Assembly (NCBI GenBank): GCA_018824305.1
Contig: JAHJGM010000055.1
Coordinates: 28,504-92,503 of the forward strand
DNA: 64,000 nt
Direction of reading: 5' to 3'
Origin: a bacterium
Lineage (GTDB): Bacteria > Campylobacterota > Campylobacteria > Campylobacterales > Sulfurimonadaceae
Below are positions 7,324-16,447 of this stretch, in pieces; the first letter of the stretch is position 1, and each line of letters begins with the position of its first letter. The notes under the pieces were generated by a model that saw only the letters and a program-made list of their open reading frames with translations, was not told where the DNA came from and made no database searches. Position numbers and translations under genes: made by a program.

Positions 7324-8886
7324 ATGATCATCGTAAAAGCAAAAAGTTCAGCTTCATCCTCACCGCTTAATATTGGAAGCAACTCGGCAAGCAGTAATGA
7401 TACAGACAGTTTTTCAAAGCTTTTAGAATCGATTGCATCTACACAAAAGAGCGGCAAGCACTCCATCAAAGATGGACCTTTACTACTGCATGTAAAAGAT
7501 GAGAAAGAGATTCCCTCATCAAAACTTACCGCAAAAGATGTCAAAGATCTAAAAAACAGTAAAGATGTAAAAGAAAACAGCAAAAAAAATGAACTTTTGT
7601 CCCTTCTAAAAAACAGCGGGCAAAACGCATCGGATCAAGACACCAAATCCATCATGATCAACCCACAACTTGCAGCAGCATTAGATACAAAAGCACTAAA
7701 AACTGCCATCAAAGATGCAAAAAGCTATCTTAAAGATCAGATAAAAAATACTCCTGAGTATATAAAAGGCGATATCAAAGAGCTTCCAAAAACTACAAAA
7801 GGTCTCGTCGCACTTGCTAAAAAAAGCGGTGTCGACGTAGAAAAGATAACACTAGAGACCGTTCAACTAAAAAATAAAAAAGATACGGACCCAAAAGAGT
7901 CGCTTACTAAAAACATAAAATCCGTTAAACTGGAAGATAACGGCAAAATAAAAACAACGATTACTAAAGATACAAAAATAACTCTCGCTTCAAAAAATGA
8001 CGATGCTGCCCAAAAGCTGGAAATAAAAACGACCTCTGAATCTGTATTGAAACAGCCGCAATCACAACAACAACAGCAGCAACAACTGCAAGTGGATGAA
8101 ACTCTTACTAAAACTCCGCTGTTTAAACTCTTGCAAACAACCGTTCCTTCGCACTCAACGGCAGAGCTAGTCAATAAAAAACAGGTGAAAAATGAAAAAA
8201 TTGCAGGTAAAAGTGAAAGTGCTTTAATAGCACTCCTTCATGGAGATAAAAATCTCTCTAAACAGGTTTCAAGTGCGGAGGCAAAAACCGATTCGACACT
8301 GGAAGCAAAACACAAAACACACTCATCGGTTTTAAGTCAGCTTTTACATGGCGATACACAAGAAAACAAACATATACAACAGGAATCTGCTGATATTCAA
8401 GGATTAAAATCTATCGAATCCAAAGGCGAGCATTCCGTACATGCAAAAGACTCCGAATCTGATCTTGGCGTCAAGATACATGAAGCAAAACAGATGCTTA
8501 AATATCTGGCACAAGACATTAAACAAGCTATAGAGGATTACAAACCGCCTTTTACAAGAATAAAAGTCAAACTGAACCCTGCAAAACTCGGTGAAGTCGA
8601 TCTTACTGTTATCCAACGCGGTAAAAACGTGCATGTCAACATCTCCTCAAACTCGGCTGCCATAAATACACTGGCTCAAAATGCCAATGATCTTAAAGTC
8701 CAGCTTAACCAAAATGGAATGAATAATGCTACTTTAAACTTCAACAGCTCATCTGACCAGCAAGGTCAACAACAAAGCGGTCAACAAAGACAACATGCTA
8801 AAAAAGCGTATGAATTTTTTGATAATGATGAAGCAAATGAAGAGATATTAAGCTCTTTGGAGATCGTGGTTCCACGATATATATAA
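7324..8886 (+). CDS. fliK: Flagellar hook-length control protein
   Basis: 520 residues. FliK is a secreted ruler that measures the hook and switches the flagellar export gate from hook to filament substrates. The long N-terminal and central part is low-complexity, rich in Lys, Ser, Asp and Gln, with a Gln tract near residue 245 (QSQQQQQQQLQ). The C-terminal Flg_hook domain is recognisable at about residues 405-480 (RIKVKLNPAKLGEVDLTV, VHVNISSNSAAINTLAQN), followed by another Gln-rich tail. The binding site AGAGG lies about 8 bases before the ATG. flgD begins 10 bases after its stop, and the position next to flgD and flgE genes agrees with the Campylobacter layout. Confidence 0.9.
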   Translation: MIIVKAKSSASSSPLNIGSNSASSNDTDSFSKLLESIASTQKSGKHSIKDGPLLLHVKDEKEIPSSKLTAKDVKDLKNSKDVKENSKKNELLSLLKNSGQNASDQDTKSIMINPQLAAALDTKALKTAIKDAKSYLKDQIKNTPEYIKGDIKELPKTTKGLVALAKKSGVDVEKITLETVQLKNKKDTDPKESLTKNIKSVKLEDNGKIKTTITKDTKITLASKNDDAAQKLEIKTTSESVLKQPQSQQQQQQQLQVDETLTKTPLFKLLQTTVPSHSTAELVNKKQVKNEKIAGKSESALIALLHGDKNLSKQVSSAEAKTDSTLEAKHKTHSSVLSQLLHGDTQENKHIQQESADIQGLKSIESKGEHSVHAKDSESDLGVKIHEAKQMLKYLAQDIKQAIEDYKPPFTRIKVKLNPAKLGEVDLTVIQRGKNVHVNISSNSAAINTLAQNANDLKVQLNQNGMNNATLNFNSSSDQQGQQQSGQQRQHAKKAYEFFDNDEANEEILSSLEIVVPRYI

Positions 8887-8896
8887 AGGATAGAGT

Positions 8897-9763
8897 ATGA
8901 CACCTATAAATACATCATTATCGACTTTGACACAGACACAAAAACCGGCAACACCAAAATCAGCACCAGCACCCCTATCAGCGCAAGAGCCAAAGCCGAC
9001 ACAAGAATCAAAAACAGAACCTGTACCGACATCACCGCTAGTAGCACCTACAACAGCAAAAGGTATTAAAATGCCTACGCCGGAAGATGCAGAAGATAAA
9101 ACAAAAGTATCATCTGCAGCTATGCCAAAAAAATCCTCAAAAGCAGACGGTGACGTAACAAATCCAAAGGGTGTTCTCGGTAAAGACGACTTTTTAAAAC
9201 TGCTCTTAACAGAATTACAATACCAAGATCCGACCGAACCTATGGATACAGAAAAGATCTTGGCTCAAACATCACAACTAGCAACACTTGAATCTTCAAA
9301 TAATACCAATAAAGCGTTATCAAATCTTGCTAAATCTTTCACAAACTCTCAACAGTTCTCGACTATCTCGGCTATAGGAAAAATCGCCGACTTGGGTGAT
9401 GATACTATCATAGCAGAAGGAAAAGGCAAACCAGTAGATTTCGACATGTACATACCGTCTAATGCATTAAGCGGGACAGTTAGTATAAGTGACTCAAGCG
9501 GCAATATGGTCGATACGATAACAATAGGAGACAACCCTAAAGGCGTATACCAATTTACTTGGAACGGCAAAGATTCTTCAGGGAATATGGCTGATGCGGG
9601 TACTTACCATATAAGTGCGACCTACCTAGACAGTGACAATCAGACAAGATCTACAAAAGTTGGAACCTATCCTATCGATTCTGTGAAATTCGATGGGGAG
9701 ACTACACTTTTAGGAGTCGGATCTAAATATGTCCCACTTTCTAAAGTCGTAGAGGTCTACTAG
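8897..9763 (+). CDS. flgD: Flagellar hook assembly (capping) protein
   Basis: 288 residues. FlgD caps the growing hook and helps FlgE subunits polymerise. The conserved N-terminal FlgD motif is present but starts late, at about residue 93 (GVLGKDDFLKLLLTELQYQDPTEP..., read in two parts), after a Pro/Thr/Lys-rich extension of about 90 residues that looks disordered. The C-terminal FlgD Ig-like and Tudor regions follow (FTWNGKDSSGNMADAGTYHISATY). The gene has the binding site AAGGAT and sits in the fliK-flgD-flgE unit behind the sigma-54 promoter at 7257. Confidence 0.93.
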   Translation: MTPINTSLSTLTQTQKPATPKSAPAPLSAQEPKPTQESKTEPVPTSPLVAPTTAKGIKMPTPEDAEDKTKVSSAAMPKKSSKADGDVTNPKGVLGKDDFLKLLLTELQYQDPTEPMDTEKILAQTSQLATLESSNNTNKALSNLAKSFTNSQQFSTISAIGKIADLGDDTIIAEGKGKPVDFDMYIPSNALSGTVSISDSSGNMVDTITIGDNPKGVYQFTWNGKDSSGNMADAGTYHISATYLDSDNQTRSTKVGTYPIDSVKFDGETTLLGVGSKYVPLSKVVEVY

Positions 9764-9772
9764 GAACTTATT

Positions 9773-11041
9773 TTGAATCAAGCCTTTTATACCGGTATTA
9801 CCGGCCTTCAATCGCAACAAAGCGGGATAGATGTCACATCTAACAATATCGCGAATATCGATACGTATGGATACAAAGGCAATTCCGTAGAGTTTAAAAC
9901 TCTCTTTGATAAAGCGATGGCAACAACTTCAAGCCGCTCTCCCGTAAACTCGACAACAGGTGTCGGCGCGACTCTGCAAGCAACTCCCACAATACAAAAA
10001 ACAGGCTCTATCATAGTTACGGAAAAAAACACAGACTTGGCTATAGGTGGCAATGGATGGTTTGGCGTCAGAGGCAGAGGTACGACGATGTACACGAGGT
10101 CAGGCAACTTTTCATTCGATACCAATAGAAGCCTAGTAAATGCCGATGGCCAATATGTCCTCGGTACACTTGCGAGCCGTTTTGACAGCAATAATGTCCT
10201 TACCTCAAAAGAACCTATAACAAAACTAGGCAGTGCAAGTGAACAGACAAGTATCAAATTACCTCAGACACTTCACTACCCACCTACTGCGACAACAATC
10301 GCATCCTTTAAAGGCAACATCGGAAGAGATGATAAAATCCAAAAGATGGGTGCGACACTGATCGATAAAGATGGAAATAAAAATGCGCTTACGCTTATAT
10401 TTAAAAAAACAGTCCCCCAGCCAAAACTTGGAGTATCTTGGGATCTAACAGCTACAACAAACTCCATAGGGACTGTAGAAAATCCTACTAAAGTTTACGA
10501 TAAAAAAACAGGTGTCATCACTTTTAACGAGTACGGCTCTCTCATCGGTTCGACAATCAACGAAATAGACAACAACGGAGCGAAAGTAAAATTAGATTTT
10601 GGAAAAGGGTATACGGGTGTCGTATCCAATTCATCTGATTCAAGCGCTTCAAGCAGTTCAGACGGTTTAAACAGCGGTGAACTGGTCGGATATGATATCA
10701 ACAGAGACGGAGAGGTTGTCGCTACATTTACAAACGGTCAGCAGGTATCTATGGCTAAAATCGCCGTCTTCCACTTCCAAAATGATCAAGGTCTGATCAA
10801 TGTAGGCGGTGCAAATTATATAGAGTCTGCAAACAGCGGTGAACCTATGTTTTATAAAGATGCCGACGGAAATCCCATGTTAGGGGCTACCGTTATGAAC
10901 AGCAAACTTGAGAGTTCAAATACAGATCCAGCTGCGGGTTTGACCGACCTTATCATCTATCAGCGTGCCTATGATGCCAACGCGAAACTTTTGACCACAA
11001 GTGATCAAATGATACAAAAAGCATTACAGATGCATAGATAG
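9773..11041 (+). CDS. flgE: Flagellar hook protein paralogue (short FlgE)
   Basis: 422 residues with the hook/rod signature at the N-terminus (TGITGLQSQQSGIDVTSNNIANIDTYGYK), central FlgE D2-like repeats (GYDINRDGEVVATFTNGQQ) and the conserved C-terminal helix (AGLTDLIIYQRAYDANAKLLTTSDQM). The start is TTG at 9773, chosen because AGGAAC sits seven bases upstream and because the first residues MNQAFYTG match the family. It is little more than half the length of the second hook protein encoded at 11105. The arrangement parallels the short FlgE after flgD in Campylobacter jejuni. Which paralogue forms the bulk of the hook is inferred, not shown. Confidence 0.88.
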   Translation: MNQAFYTGITGLQSQQSGIDVTSNNIANIDTYGYKGNSVEFKTLFDKAMATTSSRSPVNSTTGVGATLQATPTIQKTGSIIVTEKNTDLAIGGNGWFGVRGRGTTMYTRSGNFSFDTNRSLVNADGQYVLGTLASRFDSNNVLTSKEPITKLGSASEQTSIKLPQTLHYPPTATTIASFKGNIGRDDKIQKMGATLIDKDGNKNALTLIFKKTVPQPKLGVSWDLTATTNSIGTVENPTKVYDKKTGVITFNEYGSLIGSTINEIDNNGAKVKLDFGKGYTGVVSNSSDSSASSSSDGLNSGELVGYDINRDGEVVATFTNGQQVSMAKIAVFHFQNDQGLINVGGANYIESANSGEPMFYKDADGNPMLGATVMNSKLESSNTDPAAGLTDLIIYQRAYDANAKLLTTSDQMIQKALQMHR

Positions 11042-11052
11042 GAATAAATAAT

Positions 11053-11070
11053 ATGGAACATATATTGCTT
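11053..11070 (+). promoter_or_regulatory. Sigma-54 (RpoN) promoter for the long flgE
   Basis: TGGAAC at 11054-11059 and TTGCTT at 11065-11070 give GG-N10-GC (11055-11056 and 11067-11068), an almost ideal Campylobacter-type RpoN site. The expected start is near 11080, with GGAAGGATT as the binding site before ATG 11105. Confidence 0.82.
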
Positions 11071-11104
11071 TACAATCTCTACTTATTAGCAGGAAGGATT
11101 TAAA

Positions 11105-13441
11105 ATGTTAAAATCACTATTTTCTGGTGTATCAGGTCTTCAAGCGCATCAAATTGCGATGGACGTTGAATCAAATAACATTGCGAATGTCAATACCGTC
11201 GGTTATAAATATTCTCGTGCAAACTTTTCTAATTTATTAGCTCAAGTAAATCAAATAGCAACAGCGCCTCAAGGCGAACTTGGCGGTAAAAATGCTACCG
11301 GGATCGGTCTTGGTACGACAATTAACTCTATGACCCGTATCAACTCTCAGGGTTCTGTGCAAAATACGGACAAAAATACCGACTGTGCTATCCAGGGTGA
11401 TGGTTATTTCATAGTAAGCCAAAACGGCGGAAAGACTCTGCAATACACCCGTTCCGGAGACTTTAAATTCGATGCTGCAGGTAATTTCGTCGATAATAAC
11501 GGTTTTATCGTGCAAGGATGGCTGCGTGATGATGAAACAGGAAAAGTCGATTCTACTGCACCTATTACTCAAATAAAAATACCGCCGGGACTAACAACTC
11601 CGGCAAAAGCAAGTTCACAGATCGCTTTAAAAGCAAACTTGAACTCCGGTAATACCGTTGAGAGTTTCGGTGCGATCCGTTCACTGGACCAATTCCATTC
11701 CGCAGCCGATTTAAATCGCGACGGTCTTTTGGATGTAAGCGATTCACTAAGTACACCTCCTGGCGCATATGACAATCTTCCATACGCTGACGGTGATACA
11801 AATCCACTGACTAACCCTGGCCGTATCAATGAAAACTCGCCTGTACATATCTTTACCGATAAAAAAGGTAATATCATCGAGCGCGGTGAGAACATGGGAG
11901 TCATGACAAATGATAAAGGTGAATCATTACTACTCCAAAGCGGTTCTGTTCCTAATCAAGGGCAAGGTGAATGGATCGGTTTTAGATCGGCTTCCGTTAC
12001 TGCAAAAACAGGTGGTGCTTTAGCTAACGGTACGACAGATGCGGGTGCTTTAAACATAGCAGCCGGAGACATCAATATCAACGGTGTCGATATCGAAGGT
12101 ATCACATCATCACCGACAAGCACTTCTGAGGAAAATGCTGCTGCAATCGCAGGAGCTATCAATGCTCAAAAACGTGCTACGGGTGTAACGGCAGTTGCAA
12201 TCGATGCTACTGGTAACGGTTTAAAAGATCATATTCAACTTATCAATGACAACTCTACATCCGTTAAAAATATCAACGTCACAATAGGACTCAGCGGTGG
12301 ATCGTCAGGTTTAACCAGTGCTGATGACGATAATCCTATGAAACAGTTCAGATTCACAGACGGAAGCGTCAATCAAGTCGGCTGGGATACAACTGGAAGC
12401 ACATACTACTTCAAAACAAGTGAAGACTTACGTGAAGGTATGCAAGAACTTGCGCGCGACACAAATATGGATGGTCTCATAGACAATGTCAACGCTACGG
12501 TAACGGTCGATGCAGCAGGTAAGTTCCAGATTAAAAATCCAGGCGGCGGTGGAGCTGAACAGGATATGAACGTCGGTATCTACTCTTTAATTGATGCAAA
12601 TACCGTAGAAAATTCTAAATTAACGCGCGCTCTTCAAGCAATGAGCGGTGCACTACCGATAGGAAGTAACGGAACACGTGCTTCTCAAGCATTTAACGTC
12701 CCGACTCACTCATCTAGTATCGATGTATTTGACTCACTGGGTTCAAAACATACGGTAAAAATAGATTTTAGAAAAGCAGAGTTCAATCCGACGACCGGAA
12801 GTACGTGGAAAGTCATGATTACTGTTCCTCAACCTGGTATCATCAACGTGGCTGGCGGATCGACAGGTATTCCGACAAACGTCATAGAGGGTGCTGTCAC
12901 ATTCGGACCAGACGGGTCACTTTCGACATTTACACCGCCAAGCGTAAACTTTACACCAAACAACGGTGCAGCTCCAAATCAGACTATCGCCTTGAACGTC
13001 GGTACGTCAAATGCATTTGACGGACTTACAAGTTTTGACAGTAAATCAACGACTTCGGGTATCAGCCAAGATGGTTTCACGGGTGGCGATCTAGTCGGAA
13101 TTCGTATTGATCAAAGCGGTAGCCTAGTGGGGTCATTTAGTAACGGTAGAAGTTTTGGCCTTGCTCAGATCGCTATGGCGAAGTTTTCAAACAATGAGGG
13201 TCTTTCTACAGAGGGCGGGAACGTGTACTCACAATCTGCGAACTCAGGGGATCCTATTATCGGTACTGCTGCAAACGGTGGACGCGGGTTTATCCAAAGT
13301 TCATCTTTAGAGGCGTCAAACGTCGACCTTTCACGTGCACTGACTCAGCTGATCATCATCCAAAGAGGTTTCCAAGCCAACGGTAAAACGATCACGACCT
13401 CAGATCAACTTCTACAGACTCTTATCGGTCTAAAACAATAA
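11105..13441 (+). CDS. flgE: Major flagellar hook protein (long FlgE)
   Basis: 778 residues, much longer than enterobacterial FlgE (about 400) and typical of the large epsilonproteobacterial hook protein. The N-terminal rod/hook motif (VSGLQAHQIAMDVESNNIANVNTVGYK) and the C-terminal motif (LSRALTQLIIIQRGFQANGKTITTSDQ) are intact. The inserted surface-exposed middle includes a flagellin-type IN motif at about residues 310-385 (DININGVDIEGI, AGAINAQ, GVTAVAI). Subunits are exported by the flagellar type III apparatus and polymerise into the hook. It has its own sigma-54 promoter and is the last gene of the hook cluster before a strand switch. Confidence 0.93.
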   Translation: MLKSLFSGVSGLQAHQIAMDVESNNIANVNTVGYKYSRANFSNLLAQVNQIATAPQGELGGKNATGIGLGTTINSMTRINSQGSVQNTDKNTDCAIQGDGYFIVSQNGGKTLQYTRSGDFKFDAAGNFVDNNGFIVQGWLRDDETGKVDSTAPITQIKIPPGLTTPAKASSQIALKANLNSGNTVESFGAIRSLDQFHSAADLNRDGLLDVSDSLSTPPGAYDNLPYADGDTNPLTNPGRINENSPVHIFTDKKGNIIERGENMGVMTNDKGESLLLQSGSVPNQGQGEWIGFRSASVTAKTGGALANGTTDAGALNIAAGDININGVDIEGITSSPTSTSEENAAAIAGAINAQKRATGVTAVAIDATGNGLKDHIQLINDNSTSVKNINVTIGLSGGSSGLTSADDDNPMKQFRFTDGSVNQVGWDTTGSTYYFKTSEDLREGMQELARDTNMDGLIDNVNATVTVDAAGKFQIKNPGGGGAEQDMNVGIYSLIDANTVENSKLTRALQAMSGALPIGSNGTRASQAFNVPTHSSSIDVFDSLGSKHTVKIDFRKAEFNPTTGSTWKVMITVPQPGIINVAGGSTGIPTNVIEGAVTFGPDGSLSTFTPPSVNFTPNNGAAPNQTIALNVGTSNAFDGLTSFDSKSTTSGISQDGFTGGDLVGIRIDQSGSLVGSFSNGRSFGLAQIAMAKFSNNEGLSTEGGNVYSQSANSGDPIIGTAANGGRGFIQSSSLEASNVDLSRALTQLIIIQRGFQANGKTITTSDQLLQTLIGLKQ

Positions 13442-13442
13442 T

Positions 13443-13464
13443 ATATAGGCTTTTTTGCCTATAT
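13443..13464. terminator. Hairpin between flgE and dgt, possible bidirectional terminator
   Basis: Arms ATATAGGC (13443-13450) and GCCTATAT (13457-13464) are perfect complements around a T6 loop. The hairpin begins right after the flgE stop and covers the last bases of dgt. T-richness downstream is weak on both strands, so it is a candidate only. Confidence 0.4.
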
Positions 13465-14559
13465 CCTTCCATATAACTCATTATAGAGCTTTATTGCATA
13501 TCTATCACTCATCGAAGCAATATAATCTGCTACGACTCTATGTTTTTTTCTACCGCGTAAAAGCTCTTTATAGTAATTTGGAAGCATATTCGGATCTTCC
13601 ATTAATGCATTATAAAGTCCTTTAATAGCCTGTTTTCCAGCATACATCTTTCTTGTTATCTCTTTGCTTTGATAAAGTTTTTTAAAGAGTATCTTTTTAA
13701 GTATTTTTATCTGTGTTTCAAGCTCTTTGTCAAAACCTATGGGGATCTCTTTATCTGCATCGATCACAGCGCTTAAAACAGCTCTATTGTCAACCTTGTC
13801 TTTTGAATAGTCTAGCAGAGAATAGACAAGATGATTGATAAGATGAGAACTAAAACGATAACGGAACATCTCATCGTTTTGCTTATCTATTCCCTCATCA
13901 TGAACTTTTTTCAGTATCAAAGATACAAGCTCACTCCCTTTTAAATCATCAAAAGTGATAATACCGGAATTGATACCGTCATCTATATCATGGCTGATAT
14001 ATGCTATCTCATCTGCACGGTCGACCACCATCGCTTCTATTGACGGATGAGTGGAGAGATTGAACTTCTCATCGATCACTTTTGGCAAAAAAGCTTTTTT
14101 GTATGGATATGAGTGTTTTAGTATCCCCTCTAGAGTCGCGAACGTAAGATTCAAGCCATCAAATGCCCTATATCTTTTTTCTAAAGAACTGACCACTCTG
14201 AAGCTTTGAAAATTATGCTCAAATCCATTCTTAAAACCATCCTTTTTCAAACATTCATCAAGGGTATCGCCGCCTATGTGACCAAAGGGCGTATGCCCTA
14301 GGTCATGTGCAAGCGCAATAGATTCAGCCAACGCCTCTTGTAATCCAAGATTATTTGCTATTGAACGGGCGATTTGAGAGACTTCGATGGAATGCGTAAG
14401 ACGTGTGCGAAAAAAATCACCCTCATGGTTTAAAAAGACCTGCGTCTTGTACTCCAGCTTTCTAAAGCTTCCCGAATGAATAATGCGGTCACGGTCCCGT
14501 GAAAAAGCTGAGCGAAAATCATCATCTACTGTAAAAAAACGCTCTGTAGCTTGCATCAT
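13459..14559 (-). CDS. dgt: Deoxyguanosinetriphosphate triphosphohydrolase-like HD protein
   Basis: 366 residues. The family hydrolyses dGTP, or dNTPs more broadly, to the nucleoside and tripolyphosphate. The HD-domain metal ligands are visible in order: the histidine of TRLTHSIEVSQ, the HD pair of ALAHDLGHTPFGH and the aspartate of VDRADEIAYISHDIDDG. The N-terminal DRDRIIHSGSFRKLEYKTQVF is also typical. Length fits the type 2 dGTPase-like subfamily rather than the 505-residue E. coli enzyme. The start overlaps the stop of the small lipoprotein gene (ATGA), so lipoprotein and dgt are probably co-translated, downstream of thyX. Confidence 0.88.
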   Translation of the reverse strand: MMQATERFFTVDDDFRSAFSRDRDRIIHSGSFRKLEYKTQVFLNHEGDFFRTRLTHSIEVSQIARSIANNLGLQEALAESIALAHDLGHTPFGHIGGDTLDECLKKDGFKNGFEHNFQSFRVVSSLEKRYRAFDGLNLTFATLEGILKHSYPYKKAFLPKVIDEKFNLSTHPSIEAMVVDRADEIAYISHDIDDGINSGIITFDDLKGSELVSLILKKVHDEGIDKQNDEMFRYRFSSHLINHLVYSLLDYSKDKVDNRAVLSAVIDADKEIPIGFDKELETQIKILKKILFKKLYQSKEITRKMYAGKQAIKGLYNALMEDPNMLPNYYKELLRGRKKHRVVADYIASMSDRYAIKLYNELYGRI

Positions 14560-14783
14560 TTCTCTTGTGAAGGTGTAAATTTTATGATCTCGCTATCATT
14601 GTTCTCTAACTTCAAGCGAGATGATTTATCCGCATCTTTTTCATTATAGTTTCTGCACTCCTGAGGAACGAGTTGATGGGGGTCAGAACGGATCTGGTCA
14701 CACATCGCGGCATTGACGCTAAAATAACATCCGCTAAATGCAAAAGGCAGTAAAAATATGCCTACATGTAAGAGTTTACGCAT
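14556..14783 (-). CDS. Small predicted lipoprotein
   Basis: 75 residues. A signal sequence (residues 2-18) ends in FAFSGC, a lipobox with Cys19. The mature part is short and polar, with two further cysteines (MCDQIRSDP and QECRNYN) that could form a disulfide. It overlaps thyX by 8 bases upstream and dgt by 4 bases downstream, so it is embedded in a thyX-lipoprotein-dgt operon. It is not recognised as a named family, and the operon placement does not reveal a function because the flanking enzymes are cytoplasmic. Confidence 0.72.
   Translation of the reverse strand: MRKLLHVGIFLLPFAFSGCYFSVNAAMCDQIRSDPHQLVPQECRNYNEKDADKSSRLKLENNDSEIIKFTPSQEK
14762..14771. repeat. Near-match CTACATGTAA to the dispersed palindrome
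   Basis: Nine of ten bases match; it lies inside the start region of the small lipoprotein gene. Confidence 0.35.
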
Positions 14784-15651
14784 CTGATTTTCCTTTTTTT
14801 ATTATCAAATCCAAATATTTTTTAGGAGTGACTCTCATCATCTCCTGTGCCAGCCACTTAATTTGAAAATAAGCGGCACCGCTGTCTCTAAGAGTAAAAT
14901 AATTTTTCAGACTTCTAAGGTTAAATGTCACTACCATATCCACTTTTACATTATCGGTGATGATATGTTTAAAAGCATCTCCTACGTTGCGTTTCTTTTT
15001 TCCCGCCTGCAAAGCTTCAAATAAAGCTTGTGAATCCTCTTTAAAGGAATCAAGAAGCCCTAGAGAACTCTTTGCAACAGCCATCTCATAAAAATCTTCT
15101 ACCATTTTGAACTGGTATGAAAGCTTGTCGAACATCCCGCCTATCTCTATGCGGTTGTATGCTTCATCCGTAGTGACGAACATATCAAATGCCAAGACTT
15201 TTTGTGTAAAAAACTCTTTAGGATCACTGTCTTGCAAAGATGCGACATATGCGTTTATAACAGAGCTCATGGTGTATCTCGTACTTCTCACGGAGATCGC
15301 TTGAATACGATGACGAGCATGTTCTTGTAGTACGCCGCGGCTAGTTCCACGAATAAGATAGCTCAGGTTCGCGTGTTCTAAGATCGAGTGGTGAAAGTAT
15401 GTCCAAGCCAGATCATCAAGCAGAGAAGATTCTTCGATAGCATTTATATCACAGCACATCGCTTCATCAGGCATCGCATGTTCAATGCCTTTTATAACCT
15501 CGTTTTCACTGTTTTCAAACGAGTCATAACAAGTCCTTGCAGCGGCTTCTGCTACACCTATGCCCGTATTTTGTAAAAGGACTACCTCTGGTTTAGAATA
15601 ATTGATCCCGTACATATTACCACTTTCTTTTTTTGACATTATTATATCCAA
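14776..15651 (-). CDS. thyX: Flavin-dependent thymidylate synthase
   Basis: Makes dTMP from dUMP using methylenetetrahydrofolate, with FAD and NADPH as reductants. The ThyX signature RHR-X7-S is present as RHRIQAISVRS, followed by RYT; the substrate-binding SILEHANLSYLIRG precedes it. The 291-residue reading is longer than many ThyX proteins. A TATAAT sits across the first two ATGs (about 15643-15648), so translation more likely starts at the third ATG (MYGINYSKPEV, base 15618), giving 280 residues. ThyX is the usual thymidylate synthase in Campylobacterota; no thyA is seen here. It heads an operon with the small lipoprotein and dgt. Confidence 0.92.
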   Translation of the reverse strand: MDIIMSKKESGNMYGINYSKPEVVLLQNTGIGVAEAAARTCYDSFENSENEVIKGIEHAMPDEAMCCDINAIEESSLLDDLAWTYFHHSILEHANLSYLIRGTSRGVLQEHARHRIQAISVRSTRYTMSSVINAYVASLQDSDPKEFFTQKVLAFDMFVTTDEAYNRIEIGGMFDKLSYQFKMVEDFYEMAVAKSSLGLLDSFKEDSQALFEALQAGKKKRNVGDAFKHIITDNVKVDMVVTFNLRSLKNYFTLRDSGAAYFQIKWLAQEMMRVTPKKYLDLIIKKGKSDA

Positions 15652-15734
15652 ACCTAAGAAAATTAATCTTTTAGGATGTAATCATTTTGTAACTCCCCTA
15701 TTCTAAACTTTATAAAATTTTCAAGGAGATACGT

Positions 15735-16442
15735 ATGAAACCTTTATTGTTTTCTCTGATCTTTATACTAAATCTGCAAGCTGCCAAGTTGGATTACAAC
15801 ATCACTGAAAAAGCCTACTCAGATATTGAAAATAAAACGATCTACTATATATTTAATCTATGTTCAAGCGATATGAACGGCATCATAAAGCACGGGGATT
15901 ACGAGAAACATCTCAATTTTGATAAGAATATCGCATATGTGCAAAAACGTATTGAAACTGCCCAAATAGACAGCAAGGATAAGCAGAAACTTCAAAACAA
16001 TATCAATAAATATAAGACTATATGCCAAAGTTCGGTCAGTTCGATGAAAAAGAATGCACCGAGACTAAATACCCATTATGCAATAGTTACCAATTCTCTA
16101 GTCGACTTCGAAAAACGTATCTGCAGCACCGGCTTTTCCCCTTTGATAAAAAAATGGCATAAACTCAATCACATAAAAAACGAGTATTTAAAAGAGCCCT
16201 CGCAAGAGCTTGAACAGGAGTTTAAGCGGGAGTTGGACTTAGTGATGCAGAGTGTATCGGAGCTCTATCTTGAAGAGGAGCAGGAGAATGCGATATTCTC
16301 CTATCTTAAAAACTATCAATCCTATTTTTACGATCTAAGCAGATCATTTAAATATGCACAATATGAAAATATCAAAGAGATCAAGCCCCTTAGCTACAAA
16401 ATAAAGTCTCAGATACAATTTTTTGTTCCATATAATTTATAA
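15735..16442 (+). CDS. Hypothetical secreted protein
   Basis: 235 residues with an N-terminal signal peptide (MKPLLFSLIFILNLQAA, cleavage near residue 17). The mature part is largely helical and Lys/Glu-rich, with four cysteines (NLCSSD, TICQSS, RICSTG among them) suggesting periplasmic disulfides. A strong binding site AAGGAGAT precedes the ATG, and TATAAAAT about 20 bases further up (with TTGTAA 18 bases before it) is a plausible promoter. It converges with pcm, ending 5 bases from the pcm stop. Family not recognised. Confidence 0.75.
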   Translation: MKPLLFSLIFILNLQAAKLDYNITEKAYSDIENKTIYYIFNLCSSDMNGIIKHGDYEKHLNFDKNIAYVQKRIETAQIDSKDKQKLQNNINKYKTICQSSVSSMKKNAPRLNTHYAIVTNSLVDFEKRICSTGFSPLIKKWHKLNHIKNEYLKEPSQELEQEFKRELDLVMQSVSELYLEEEQENAIFSYLKNYQSYFYDLSRSFKYAQYENIKEIKPLSYKIKSQIQFFVPYNL

Positions 16443-16447
16443 AAGCT

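Noticed and set aside
8060..8092. CAA/CAG-type repeat in fliK as a phase-variable tract
   Set aside because: The Gln codons are mixed and triplet-based, so slippage would keep the frame; no homopolymer of 8 or more G/C is present.
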